From: Paenibacillus sp. FSL R7-0337
Lineage (GTDB): Bacteria; Bacillota; Bacilli; Paenibacillales; Paenibacillaceae
Length of the DNA stretch: 64,000 nt
Direction: 5' to 3'
Assembly: GCF_037969875.1 (NCBI RefSeq)
Contig: NZ_CP150218.1
Span: 372,001 to 436,000, forward strand
Below, in pieces: positions 51,283 to 59,506 of the stretch. How positions within the stretch are numbered: position 1 is the stretch's first letter; every line of letters starts with the position of its first letter. The notes under the pieces were generated by a model. It saw only the letters and a list, made by a program, of their open reading frames with translations, ran no database searches and was not told the origin of the DNA. The position numbers were made by a program, and so were the translations under genes.

Positions 51283-53613
51283 ATGTATCTACAAATTATT
51301 AAAAACGATCTGCGCAAAAGCAAGCTGATCACCGGCACGATTATGGCATTCATCCTCGTTGCTGCCATGCTGACCTCGCTCGCCGCATCGCTTACAGTGA
51401 ATCTGTCCGGCGCAATTGATAACATGCTTCGATCGGCGAAGGCGCTCCATTTCATGCAGATGCATACAGGCAATGTTGATATGGACCAGTTGCGGCACTT
51501 CGCGGACACGAACGGAAGTGTTGAGGAATATCAGGTGCAGGAGTTCCTCAATATCGAGGGTGCAGAGATTGTGATCGGGAACGATACGCTTGCTGGAAGC
51601 ATTCAAGACAACGGTCTTTCCGTACAGGGCAACAAGTTCGACTACCTGCTGGACTTAAACGGTAAGGTGATTCATCCTGCTGACGGTGAAATCTATGTCC
51701 CTGTCTATTACAGGCAGGAAGGGAACGCAGTACTTGGAGATACAGTGACGATCCACGGTATTTCCTTCCGCGTTGCCGGTTTTTTGCGGGATTCGACCAT
51801 GAACGCGGCGCTCGTAAGCTCCAAACGGTTCCTTGTGAGCCAGACGGATTTCGAGAGGGTTCGTGAGTTTGGACAATTGGAGCACCTGATTGAATTCCGG
51901 CTGTACGAGGGGGTTAACTATCCGGCATTTGAGGCAGCGTATTTGGATGCGGGACTCCCGGCCAATGGTCCGCCTGCGATCACGTACAATCAAGTGAAGA
52001 TGATTAACGGCATTACGGACGGCATTATGATTGCTGTGCTGGTGTTGATCGGCATTCTGGTCATCATCGTGGCGTTCTTGTGCATCCGCTTTACGCTACT
52101 GGCAACGATTGAAGAGGATTATAAGGAAATAGGCGTAATGAAGGCCATCGGGATACGGGTATCACAGATTAAGAAGCTGTACCTTGCGAAATACGGCGCG
52201 ATCACGGGTGTAGCTTGTATGCTGGGCTTCCTGGCTTCTCTGCCGCTCCAAATCCCTTTTATGCAAAATATACATCTGTACATGGGCGATAGCGGGAGCT
52301 GGTTCCCCGAGTTGCTCTGCGGGCTTACGGGGGCAGTGCTCATCTTCGTGGTGGTCATGATATATGTGAATGGTGTGCTGCGGCGCTTCCGTAACATCTC
52401 CCCGGCGCAGGCGGTGAGGTTCGGCGCATCCCGTGAATCCTCGAAACCGGGCAGAAGCTTCCGGCTGAGTCACAACAGGCTGTTCACCCGAAATATCTTT
52501 CTTGGCGTCAAGGATGTGCTATCCCGTAAGAAGATGTATGTCACCATGACGATGGTGCTGGTCATCTCTTCATTCATTATGATTGTGCCGTACAATATCA
52601 GCCGTACGATCTCTGCCCCCAGCTTCATCACCAATATGGGTATGGGCATCAGCGACGTGAATATTGGAGTACTGCGGACACAGGTGGAGGATGTTCAGGG
52701 GAAGGCTGAGGAGGTCGCAGCTCGGCTGAATGAAGATAAGAACGTTGAGAAATATGCATTATTCACCAGCCGGATGCTAGAGAGAAGAACGGATGATGGA
52801 ATGCTAGAGAAGCTGCGGGTGACCTTTGGGGACTATTCCGCTTTTCCGATTACGTACTCCAAAGGCCGTGCGCCGCAAGAGGAAGCGGAGATCGCGCTCT
52901 CGGTACTGAATGCGGAAGACCTTGAACAGAATGTTGGGGATGAACTCGTTGTTATCGTTGACGGCACGGAGAAGCACCTGAAGGTGTGCGGAATTTACTC
53001 CGATGTTACGAACGGCGGGCGTACAGCACAGGTGAATTTTGATATGAATCACGGGGAGATTCTTAGCATCGGGATTGCGGTTACGTTCCGTGACCGTCAG
53101 AGTGTTCAGGCAGCAATATCACAGTACCGGGAACAATTCCCCTCCGCCAAAATTACCGGGATCGACGAGACCATCGGGCAGATGCTCGGTCCTATGCGCA
53201 AGGCCATACAAAAGGCATCCATTGTCGCTACTGTGGCAACTGCTCTGCTCACACTGCTGGTAACAACGATATTTATGATGATGTTAGTGTCAAAGGATCG
53301 TTATCCTATAGCAATATTGAAATCTATTGGCTTCACTAGCAGGGATATTCGCAGGCAGTATCTTTCGCGTTCCATCACTGTGCTGGTGCCGGGTGTCATC
53401 ACTGGTACGCTTTTGGCAAATACGCTGGGGGAGCTTGCCGGGGTGGCAATCGTGTCTTCCTTCGGCGCAGCAGCCTTCCATTTCGCGGTAAATCCGTGGT
53501 TTGTCTATTTCATTTCGCCCCTGCTGATTGCAGGCTGTGTTGTTGCCGCTACCAGGTTAGGCATTTCCGGCATCCAGGCCTTACCCATTGCCGGGCATAT
53601 CAAGGAGGCTTAG
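51283..53613 (+). CDS. FtsX-type ABC transporter permease
   Basis: A 776-residue permease with two FtsX domains. TM1 is at about residues 15-38, a large extracytoplasmic part follows, then TM2-4 between about 240 and 370. A second TM-plus-soluble repeat starts near 410-435, and the last three helices are near 645-760. The ERIR-like coupling region (TIEEDYKEIGVMKAIGIR; KDRYPIAILKSIGFTSRDIRRQ) occurs twice. Size and layout suit MacB/BceB-like transporters that pull peptides or lipoproteins from the membrane. Ribosome site GGAGGAG; the ATPase gene follows 3 bases later. Confidence 0.92.
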   Translation: MYLQIIKNDLRKSKLITGTIMAFILVAAMLTSLAASLTVNLSGAIDNMLRSAKALHFMQMHTGNVDMDQLRHFADTNGSVEEYQVQEFLNIEGAEIVIGNDTLAGSIQDNGLSVQGNKFDYLLDLNGKVIHPADGEIYVPVYYRQEGNAVLGDTVTIHGISFRVAGFLRDSTMNAALVSSKRFLVSQTDFERVREFGQLEHLIEFRLYEGVNYPAFEAAYLDAGLPANGPPAITYNQVKMINGITDGIMIAVLVLIGILVIIVAFLCIRFTLLATIEEDYKEIGVMKAIGIRVSQIKKLYLAKYGAITGVACMLGFLASLPLQIPFMQNIHLYMGDSGSWFPELLCGLTGAVLIFVVVMIYVNGVLRRFRNISPAQAVRFGASRESSKPGRSFRLSHNRLFTRNIFLGVKDVLSRKKMYVTMTMVLVISSFIMIVPYNISRTISAPSFITNMGMGISDVNIGVLRTQVEDVQGKAEEVAARLNEDKNVEKYALFTSRMLERRTDDGMLEKLRVTFGDYSAFPITYSKGRAPQEEAEIALSVLNAEDLEQNVGDELVVIVDGTEKHLKVCGIYSDVTNGGRTAQVNFDMNHGEILSIGIAVTFRDRQSVQAAISQYREQFPSAKITGIDETIGQMLGPMRKAIQKASIVATVATALLTLLVTTIFMMMLVSKDRYPIAILKSIGFTSRDIRRQYLSRSITVLVPGVITGTLLANTLGELAGVAIVSSFGAAAFHFAVNPWFVYFISPLLIAGCVVAATRLGISGIQALPIAGHIKEA

Positions 53614-53616
53614 CAG

Positions 53617-54375
53617 ATGAGAAGCATCATTACAGGTACCCATATTGTGAAAACTTACCGTAAGGGTATAGAACAGGCCACAGTGTTGAATGGAGTAGAC
53701 GTAGATATAACAGAAGGTGAATTTGTTGCTGTGATGGGACCGTCAGGCTCAGGCAAAACCACATTGCTGTTCGCGCTCAGCGGCATGGATGAGATTACTG
53801 AGGGATCGGTCAAATTTGGCGATACAGAATTATCCGGTCTCCGTGAAAATATACTTGCGGATCTTCGCCGGACCCGGATGGGGTTTATTTTTCAGTCGCC
53901 TACGATGCTGAGGAACCTGAACTTGCTGGATAATATCTTGCTTCCCGCTGTGCAGGATGGCATGAGAAACACAGCGGAGCTCGCGCAAAAAGCGAGACAC
54001 CTGATGATCCAGACAGGCATTGCCGGGCTGGAAAACAGGGATACCACGGAGGTATCAGGCGGCCAGCTCCAGCGGGCCGGAATCTGCCGTGCGCTGATCA
54101 ATACGCCGGAGATTCTGTTTGCCGATGAGCCAACCGGTGCGCTGAACTCGAAGGCCGCAGAGGAAATCATGGAGCTGCTGGTAGCTATCAATCAAGCGGG
54201 AACCGCCATTATGCTTGTAACCCATGACGCGAAAGTCGCCGCCAGAGCAGACAGGGTATTGTTCACGAGGGACGGGCATATCGTTTCCAGTCTGACACTG
54301 GCAAAGTTCAGCGGCGGGGATCTGCAAGCTAGAGGGGATAAGGTGCTTGCCCGGATGGCGCATGTGGCCGTCTAG
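53617..54375 (+). CDS. ABC transporter ATP-binding protein, MacB/BceA-like
   Basis: A 252-residue ATPase with Walker A GPSGSGKTT (about residues 43-51), signature VSGGQLQRAGICRAL, Walker B LFADEPTGALN and the switch histidine in VTHDAK. The LRRTRMGFIFQ segment is typical of the LolD/MacB group. It forms an exporter or detoxification module with the FtsX-type permease. Together with the adjacent kinase and regulator this is a Bce-like resistance system for membrane-active peptides, by analogy. Confidence 0.93.
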   Translation: MRSIITGTHIVKTYRKGIEQATVLNGVDVDITEGEFVAVMGPSGSGKTTLLFALSGMDEITEGSVKFGDTELSGLRENILADLRRTRMGFIFQSPTMLRNLNLLDNILLPAVQDGMRNTAELAQKARHLMIQTGIAGLENRDTTEVSGGQLQRAGICRALINTPEILFADEPTGALNSKAAEEIMELLVAINQAGTAIMLVTHDAKVAARADRVLFTRDGHIVSSLTLAKFSGGDLQARGDKVLARMAHVAV

Positions 54376-54402
54376 TTTAGCATCTTCACGTGGAATCAAG
54401 TG

Positions 54403-54442
54403 GAAACGGCATTGCCGTCCTATTAAAGGACGGTACCGTTTC
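54403..54442 (+). terminator. Hairpin after the ABC ATPase gene
   Basis: GAAACGG plus GCCGTCCT pair with AGGACGG plus CCGTTTC, giving a long stem with a small internal loop. No T run follows, so its terminator role is uncertain. Confidence 0.5.
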
Positions 54443-54591
54443 AGCGAGAAATAGAAGGATGATTTATCGTGTGCAACATATAAAAACTTATATTTGGACG
54501 GAATTCCGACGCTGCTGGAACCTTACAAATACCTGACGCATATTGTATGGTTATAAGCCTACCAGGCGACAACGGGAAAGGAAGTGGGTGT

Positions 54592-55683
54592 ATGGCTGCG
54601 GGGATTTTAAGATATTTTGCAGACGGCAATACGGCTCTTGGCTTCTATAGTTTATTCGAATCGAATCTTCAAGGACTCCGGCGGATATTCATTTTGAAAG
54701 GCGGTCCCGGTACCGGCAAATCCTCGCTGATGAGAGCAATCGGCACGGAATGGGCAGAGCGGGGATACGATATTGAACTGATCCATTGTTCATCTGATAA
54801 GGATTCCATTGACGGGGTCATTATTCCGGCGCTTGGCGTGGGCATTGTTGACGGGACGGCGCCCCATGTGATTGAGCCCAAGGCTCCCGGAGCGGCTCGG
54901 GAATACGTGAACCTGGGAGAAGCATGGGACTCGGCGGCACTTACCGGCCAAAGGGAGATCATGGAGGAGCTGAACCGGAAGGCTGCGGCTGCCTATGCGG
55001 CAGCGTACAGCAGATTTGCGGATGCCCTGAACATTCATGACGAATGGGAAAAGATTTACTTCGAGCATATGGACTTCGGCCAGGCGGATCTATTAACGGC
55101 CTTAATGCTGGAACAGTTGTTTGGCGAAGCAAATCTTCAGAAAAGTGCTGAAGTGAAGCACCGGTTTCTGGGCGCAGCAACGCCGGCGGGATCGGTTGAC
55201 TTTGTACCTAATTTGACCGAAGGGCTGGCCAGACGCTTCTTTCTCAAAGGCCGGGCCGGAACAGGTAAATCTACCATACTCCGCAAAATCGCCGCTGAGG
55301 CGGAAAAGAGGGGCTTTGATACGGAAATCTATCATTGCGGATTTGATCCCCACAGTCTGGATATGGTTATTGTGCGTGAGCTTGATTTTGCGGTTTTTGA
55401 CAGCACCAGCCCGCATGAATATTACCCGGAGCGGGATGGAGACGTAATCATCGATACGTATGAAGCTGTTGTTGCACCGGGAACGGATGAGCGCCTCGCC
55501 GGTCCGCTGGAGGAAATAAGCGCACAATATAAGGCCACAATGAAAACGGCAATTGCCGCTCTGGCCGAGGCCAAGGTGCACCGGGATGAATTAAAGGAAA
55601 TATATATCGCAGCAATGGATTTTAGCGTGGTGGATGCAGCCAGGAAGCGGATTTCTGCTGTACTGGCAAGTATTCAGGCTTAG
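54592..55683 (+). CDS. Tandem P-loop ATPase (PRK06851-like)
   Basis: A 363-residue protein with two P-loop NTPase halves: GGPGTGKS at residues 37-44 and GRAGTGKS at 220-227. Each is followed by a similar pattern (ELIHCSSDKDSIDGVIIPAL; EIYHCGFDPHSLDMVIVREL) and by a -FDSTSPHEYYPE or DGTAPHVIEP segment, so the halves are an internal duplication. The family is widespread in Firmicutes without known function. ATG 54592 follows GAAAGGAAG; an upstream ATG has no site. It stands alone between two hairpins. Confidence 0.75.
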   Translation: MAAGILRYFADGNTALGFYSLFESNLQGLRRIFILKGGPGTGKSSLMRAIGTEWAERGYDIELIHCSSDKDSIDGVIIPALGVGIVDGTAPHVIEPKAPGAAREYVNLGEAWDSAALTGQREIMEELNRKAAAAYAAAYSRFADALNIHDEWEKIYFEHMDFGQADLLTALMLEQLFGEANLQKSAEVKHRFLGAATPAGSVDFVPNLTEGLARRFFLKGRAGTGKSTILRKIAAEAEKRGFDTEIYHCGFDPHSLDMVIVRELDFAVFDSTSPHEYYPERDGDVIIDTYEAVVAPGTDERLAGPLEEISAQYKATMKTAIAALAEAKVHRDELKEIYIAAMDFSVVDAARKRISAVLASIQA

Positions 55684-55713
55684 CAGTTACTATGATCTGA
55701 ACCAGCCTTGTGG

Positions 55714-55754
55714 GGCTTACTCAGCGGAGGTATTCGCCAACCGTAGAGTAAGCC
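55714..55754 (+). terminator. Hairpin after the tandem P-loop gene
   Basis: GGCTTACTC (55714-55722) and GAGTAAGCC (55746-55754) are perfectly complementary with a 23-base loop. TTGTTC follows. A weak terminator or mRNA 3' stabiliser is possible. Confidence 0.45.
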
Positions 55755-55888
55755 TTGTTCGGCTTATAAAGGGTGCGGTGCCTCCTGCCCGGAATACCGG
55801 TTGCGCAGCGTCCAGAAGAATTATAGACTTCAATATGTAACAGTGTGAGAGATTATAACGACTACAATTTATGGAGGAGAGAACAGCA

Positions 55889-56659
55889 ATGAGTACTTAC
55901 GAAATGGCTTCCTTTAATATCCGCCTGGATATTCCGTCAGACGGAGAGAACGGCTGGGCGTTCCGCAAGGAGCATATGCTGCGCCTGATCAGGCATTACC
56001 GCTGGGACGTTTTCGGACTGCAGGAGGCGCGGGGCAATCAGCTCAGGGATTTGGCGGCACTTGAGGATTATGAGGTGGAAGGCATCAGCCGTGATCATGA
56101 TCCTGAAAGTGAACACTGTCCGGTCTTTTATAACAAATCAGTATTCACCAAGGAAGACGGAGGCACCTTCTGGCTGTCGGAGACGCCGGAGGTTCCGTCC
56201 AAGTCCTGGGGCGCTGATTACAACCGGATCTGCACCTGGGTGAGGCTGCAGGATACAAGAAATGGTAACCGGATACACTTTGTAAATACCCATCTGGACC
56301 ATATCAGTGAGGAAGCCAGATACCGCGGTGCGCTGATGATTCTGGACTGGATTCGTAATCAGGGCGGGAATCTCCCGGTTGTTCTGACAGGGGATTTCAA
56401 TGCCATACCGGACGAACGGTGCTACCGGGAGATTACAGCGCAGCTGACCGATACGCGCAGAGCAGTTGATGCACATTATGGCCCCTGGGGTACATTCACC
56501 GGTTTCCGCTACGATATTCCGTGGGATGAGCTTGAGGAGATCGATTATATTTTTACGGACAAGCAGGTAAAGGTACTGAAGAGCCGGACGGTAACGGACA
56601 GCTTCGACCGGAAATACCCTTCGGATCATTATCCTGTTACAGCAACTCTGGAAATCTAA
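55889..56659 (+). CDS. Endonuclease/exonuclease/phosphatase family hydrolase
   Basis: A 256-residue EEP-superfamily protein without signal peptide. Motifs are SFNIRLD (metal-binding N) at the start, GLQEAR (metal glutamate), NTHLDH, LTGDFNAIPDE (D and N of the active site) and the final SDHYPV catalytic pair. Similar proteins act as phosphodiesterases on lipids or sugar phosphates, or as nucleases. GGAGGAGA precedes the ATG at 55889. Confidence 0.9.
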   Translation: MSTYEMASFNIRLDIPSDGENGWAFRKEHMLRLIRHYRWDVFGLQEARGNQLRDLAALEDYEVEGISRDHDPESEHCPVFYNKSVFTKEDGGTFWLSETPEVPSKSWGADYNRICTWVRLQDTRNGNRIHFVNTHLDHISEEARYRGALMILDWIRNQGGNLPVVLTGDFNAIPDERCYREITAQLTDTRRAVDAHYGPWGTFTGFRYDIPWDELEEIDYIFTDKQVKVLKSRTVTDSFDRKYPSDHYPVTATLEI

Positions 56660-56818
56660 CGGGGCGACAGGGAGATATGGGCACAATGGATTGTTTAGGC
56701 GATAAATGTCTGATACGATAGATAAGCTTCAAGATGGAAGCCCAAGCACTTTGAGGAGTCACGGCTATCCCATTCTGAATAGAGTATCTTATTATCACAC
56801 ATAAATGGGGCCAGCAGC

Positions 56819-57730
56819 ATGATGCGGATGTTCAGACATAAGGGTTATTTTATCGGAGTGCATATTGTATTATGTATTTCCTTGTTCTCCACGCTATATG
56901 CGTATTCTCCGGTCATACGAGTGAAGGTGAAGGAGATTATCGAGCCGGCAGACAAAGTCTATACGATTGCCCATCGCGGCGCGTCCGGGTATGCTCCTGA
57001 GAACACGCTTGCCGCCTTCGAGCTGGCGCGTGAGATGGATGCGGACTCGATTGAGCTCGATATCCATTTGACCAAGGACCTGATTCCTGTCGTGATTCAT
57101 GATGAGACGGTTAACCGTACCACCAGCGGTAAGGGCTTTGTGAAGAATATGACTCTGGAGCAGATCAAACAGCTCGATGCAGGCTCATGGTTCAATCAGG
57201 CCTACCCGATGTTCGCCAGAGATCTCTATATTGGGCTTACCATCCCCACGCTTGCAGAAGTATTCGAGATGTTCGGCAAGGACATAAGCTATGTGATCGA
57301 AATCAAGGAGCCTGCCCCGAAGTTCGGGATCGAAGCGATCCTGAATGAAACGGTTGTGAAATATGATCTTGCCAAAAGGGTATCCGTCCACTCCTTCAGC
57401 GCAGCCAGTCTGCGGAAGCTTCATGCGATCAACCCGGATATTCCGCTATATCAGCTGGTATGGAATGATTATGCGGCTACGAGGGTGACCCAGTCCTATC
57501 TGGATACCGTGAAGACCTATGCCGTAGGCATCAGCCCCAATTTCCAGGGAATCAGCGCAGCTTATGTAGCCCAGGTGAAAAGGGCCGGACTGAAGATTAT
57601 CCCGTATACGGTGAACTACCAGCTCAATATGGATAAAGCCTACTCCTGGGGAGTAGACGGAGTGCACACGAACTATCCCGACCGCTTCCTTGAAGTGATT
57701 GCCACCAATAGGGCAAATGCCAAATGGTAG
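56819..57730 (+). CDS. Glycerophosphodiester phosphodiesterase, membrane-anchored
   Basis: A 303-residue GDPD-family enzyme. An N-terminal hydrophobic segment (about residues 11-31) is an uncleaved anchor or signal. The catalytic HRGASGYAPENTLAAF (about 49-64) and DSIELDIHLTKD with VVIHDETVNRTTSG are complete, as is the C-terminal GVDGVHTNYPD. It hydrolyses glycerophosphodiesters to glycerol-3-phosphate and an alcohol outside the membrane, for example during lipid or teichoic acid turnover. Confidence 0.93.
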   Translation: MMRMFRHKGYFIGVHIVLCISLFSTLYAYSPVIRVKVKEIIEPADKVYTIAHRGASGYAPENTLAAFELAREMDADSIELDIHLTKDLIPVVIHDETVNRTTSGKGFVKNMTLEQIKQLDAGSWFNQAYPMFARDLYIGLTIPTLAEVFEMFGKDISYVIEIKEPAPKFGIEAILNETVVKYDLAKRVSVHSFSAASLRKLHAINPDIPLYQLVWNDYAATRVTQSYLDTVKTYAVGISPNFQGISAAYVAQVKRAGLKIIPYTVNYQLNMDKAYSWGVDGVHTNYPDRFLEVIATNRANAKW

Positions 57731-57796
57731 GCGGGGAGGATGAAGAGACGGAGTCACTCATTTACTATAAAAGGGTCCAGAAAAAGAGTTCAGAAA

Positions 57797-57841
57797 AAGG
57801 GTCCAGTTCTTGTCCGATAGCCGGATATGAACTGGACCCTT
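57797..57841 (-). terminator. Terminator of the minus-strand serine hydrolase
   Basis: AAGGGTCCAGTTC and GAACTGGACCCTT form a perfect 13-bp stem with an inner TCCG/CGGA pairing. On the minus strand the stem is followed by TTTTTCTG, so it should end transcription from the gene at 58122-59297. Confidence 0.75.
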
Positions 57842-57874
57842 AACGTTGTGCCCTAGAACATCATACACTGTCAC

Positions 57875-57955
57875 ATTTAGTTGGAAAAACGCAGCTTAAT
57901 TTGGACGTTTTAGAGCATCCGAGGTCATTAGGTGGAAAAATGCCATCTAATTTGG
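57875..57955. repeat. Second 51-bp-period hairpin repeat (locus D)
   Basis: Two related units share TTAG, TGGAAAAA and TAATTTGG at positions 57877/57928, 57882/57933 and 57897/57948, each exactly 51 bases apart. The second folds as TTAGGTGG with CCATCTAA around an A-rich loop. An inverted partial copy (TTTTTCCAACTG within 57989-58013) and a GTGGA/TCCAC hairpin with a GAAAA loop (58045-58059) lie nearby. The sequence differs from arrays A-C but period, loop type and distance from a hairpin agree. The 391-bp gap 57731-58121 holds nothing else I can name. Confidence 0.75.
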
Positions 57956-58121
57956 TGCATACCCTTTATTCTGAACTCCCCGTAGTATATTAAGTGCCCT
58001 TTTTCCAACTGTTCCCTGGAGAGGATAGTTCTGTTCATGAGCAAGTGGAGAAAATCCACCTGTTTCTGGCGGCTCCTAATGGCAGCTCCTCAAATTCAGT
58101 AAATCCATACAGCCTCGTCGC

Positions 58122-59297
58122 TTAAAGTGCGCTTAATACGATATTCCGCAGCTTGCGTGTAATCGGCATCGTGCCGGAATCCTTCTTCTGGATCATGAAC
58201 AGGAGGGTCAGACGTTCCAGCGGACAATTGGCAAAATAAGCTCCCAGCCAGCCGTCCCAGCCGTATTCTCCCAGGCCGCCGAGTCCTCCGGCTTGACCCG
58301 GATTGGTCAGGATGCGCATCTGATTGCCGTAGCTGTAGCCTTGCAGCGAATGCCAGGGGTTGAAGCCTTGCTGCTGCGGGCTGGTCAAGCTGGCCGAAGT
58401 CATAAACTGAACGGTGCGGGGCTTCAGCAGCTGCACCCCGTTCAAGCTGCCCTGATTCATCAGCATGGTGGTGAATTTGGCAGCATCCTCAATGGTCGAG
58501 ACCAGCCCGGCTCCGCCTGCCTCATAAGCTGCCTCCCGGTCCATATGATGGTTAACGCCCAGAGGACTCTCCGAGAACGGTGTCAATCCGCCTGCACCAT
58601 CATCCTGGTAGACAGAGGCTAGCCGGTTTCTCTTATCTTCTGGCAGCCAAAAGCCGGTGTCGTTCATTTGCAGCTGACCGAAGATCTCCTGCTGCAGGAA
58701 TTCGCCGTAACGCTTGCCGCTGACGACTTCAACTAATGCACCGAGGACATCCGCAGAGGTTCCATACTGCCAGGATGATCCCGGTTCGAAGGCCAGCGGA
58801 CCCTCACCCAGCCGGTTAGCGAATTCCAGGGTACTCATCGGGTTCGTGCCAAGCAGGCGGCTGTTCAGTTCCTGGTACAACGACTCCGTATACTGACCCG
58901 CCAAGTCTTCTCCGCCGTAGACCAGACCGGAGGTCATGTTCAGCAGATCGTTAATATCAACCTCACGAGTTACGGGCACAAGCTCGCCGTTCTTTCCCAC
59001 CTTCTGATTCTTGAATCCAGGTATGTACTGGCTGACCGGATCGAATAGGTCGATCTCCCCGCGCTCCAGGAGCAGCATAACGGCTGCGGCCGTAACCGGC
59101 TTCGTCATCGAGTATAGGCGGAAGATCGAATCTCTGGACATCTTGCGTCCAGCTTCAATATCGGCAAAGCCGTCTTCGTGATACCAGCTTTCTTGTCCGT
59201 CCTGAATCGCCATGAAGTTCGCACCGGCAATTTCCTTATTGGCAATACTTGCGCTTATCGCTTTGGTGATTAGACGGGTAGTGTTTGAATCCAGCAT
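58122..59297 (-). CDS. Serine hydrolase, class C beta-lactamase-like
   Basis: A 391-residue enzyme with S63-M-T-K66 (LYSMTKPV), the Tyr motif YGTS in WQYGTSADVLGAL and a C-terminal EYGWDGWLG in place of the KTG/HSG box. No signal peptide is visible. The family contains esterases (EstB/LovD-like) and D-amino-acid peptidases more often than true beta-lactamases. It is divergent from the galactanase gene with inverted repeats between them. Confidence 0.9.
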   Translation of the reverse strand: MLDSNTTRLITKAISASIANKEIAGANFMAIQDGQESWYHEDGFADIEAGRKMSRDSIFRLYSMTKPVTAAAVMLLLERGEIDLFDPVSQYIPGFKNQKVGKNGELVPVTREVDINDLLNMTSGLVYGGEDLAGQYTESLYQELNSRLLGTNPMSTLEFANRLGEGPLAFEPGSSWQYGTSADVLGALVEVVSGKRYGEFLQQEIFGQLQMNDTGFWLPEDKRNRLASVYQDDGAGGLTPFSESPLGVNHHMDREAAYEAGGAGLVSTIEDAAKFTTMLMNQGSLNGVQLLKPRTVQFMTSASLTSPQQQGFNPWHSLQGYSYGNQMRILTNPGQAGGLGGLGEYGWDGWLGAYFANCPLERLTLLFMIQKKDSGTMPITRKLRNIVLSAL

Positions 59298-59339
59298 CTC
59301 TAGGTCTCCTTTGGTATAATCCGTTATCTATATTCCAGG

Positions 59340-59402
59340 GTGAATTGCATTTCACATAGAGAATATTATACGTCTTTCAGAGTGAAATGTAAGCGCATTT
59401 CA
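59340..59402. promoter_or_regulatory. Inverted repeats between serine hydrolase and galactanase genes
   Basis: GTGAA and TTCAC (59340-59355, 6-base centre) and TGAAATG and CATTTCA (59383-59402, 6-base centre TAAGCG) are two dyads sharing TGAA/TTCA arms. They lie in the divergent promoter region, 42-105 bases from the two start codons. A common regulator for both genes is likely. The second dyad has a cre-like AAGCG core but does not fit the full cre consensus. Confidence 0.6.
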
Positions 59403-59506
59403 GTGAAAAAATTGAATTAGTATAGGTTTTCGTTGCTTCGCTTAATTCAATGTTACCTTCCTGGTCATCTATACTAACAGAGAGACTATCACAGGGAGGT
59501 AATATA

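Noticed and set aside
59383..59402. cre site before the galactanase gene
   Set aside because: The AAGCG core fits, but later consensus positions do not; the sequence is better explained as a TGAAATG/CATTTCA dyad.
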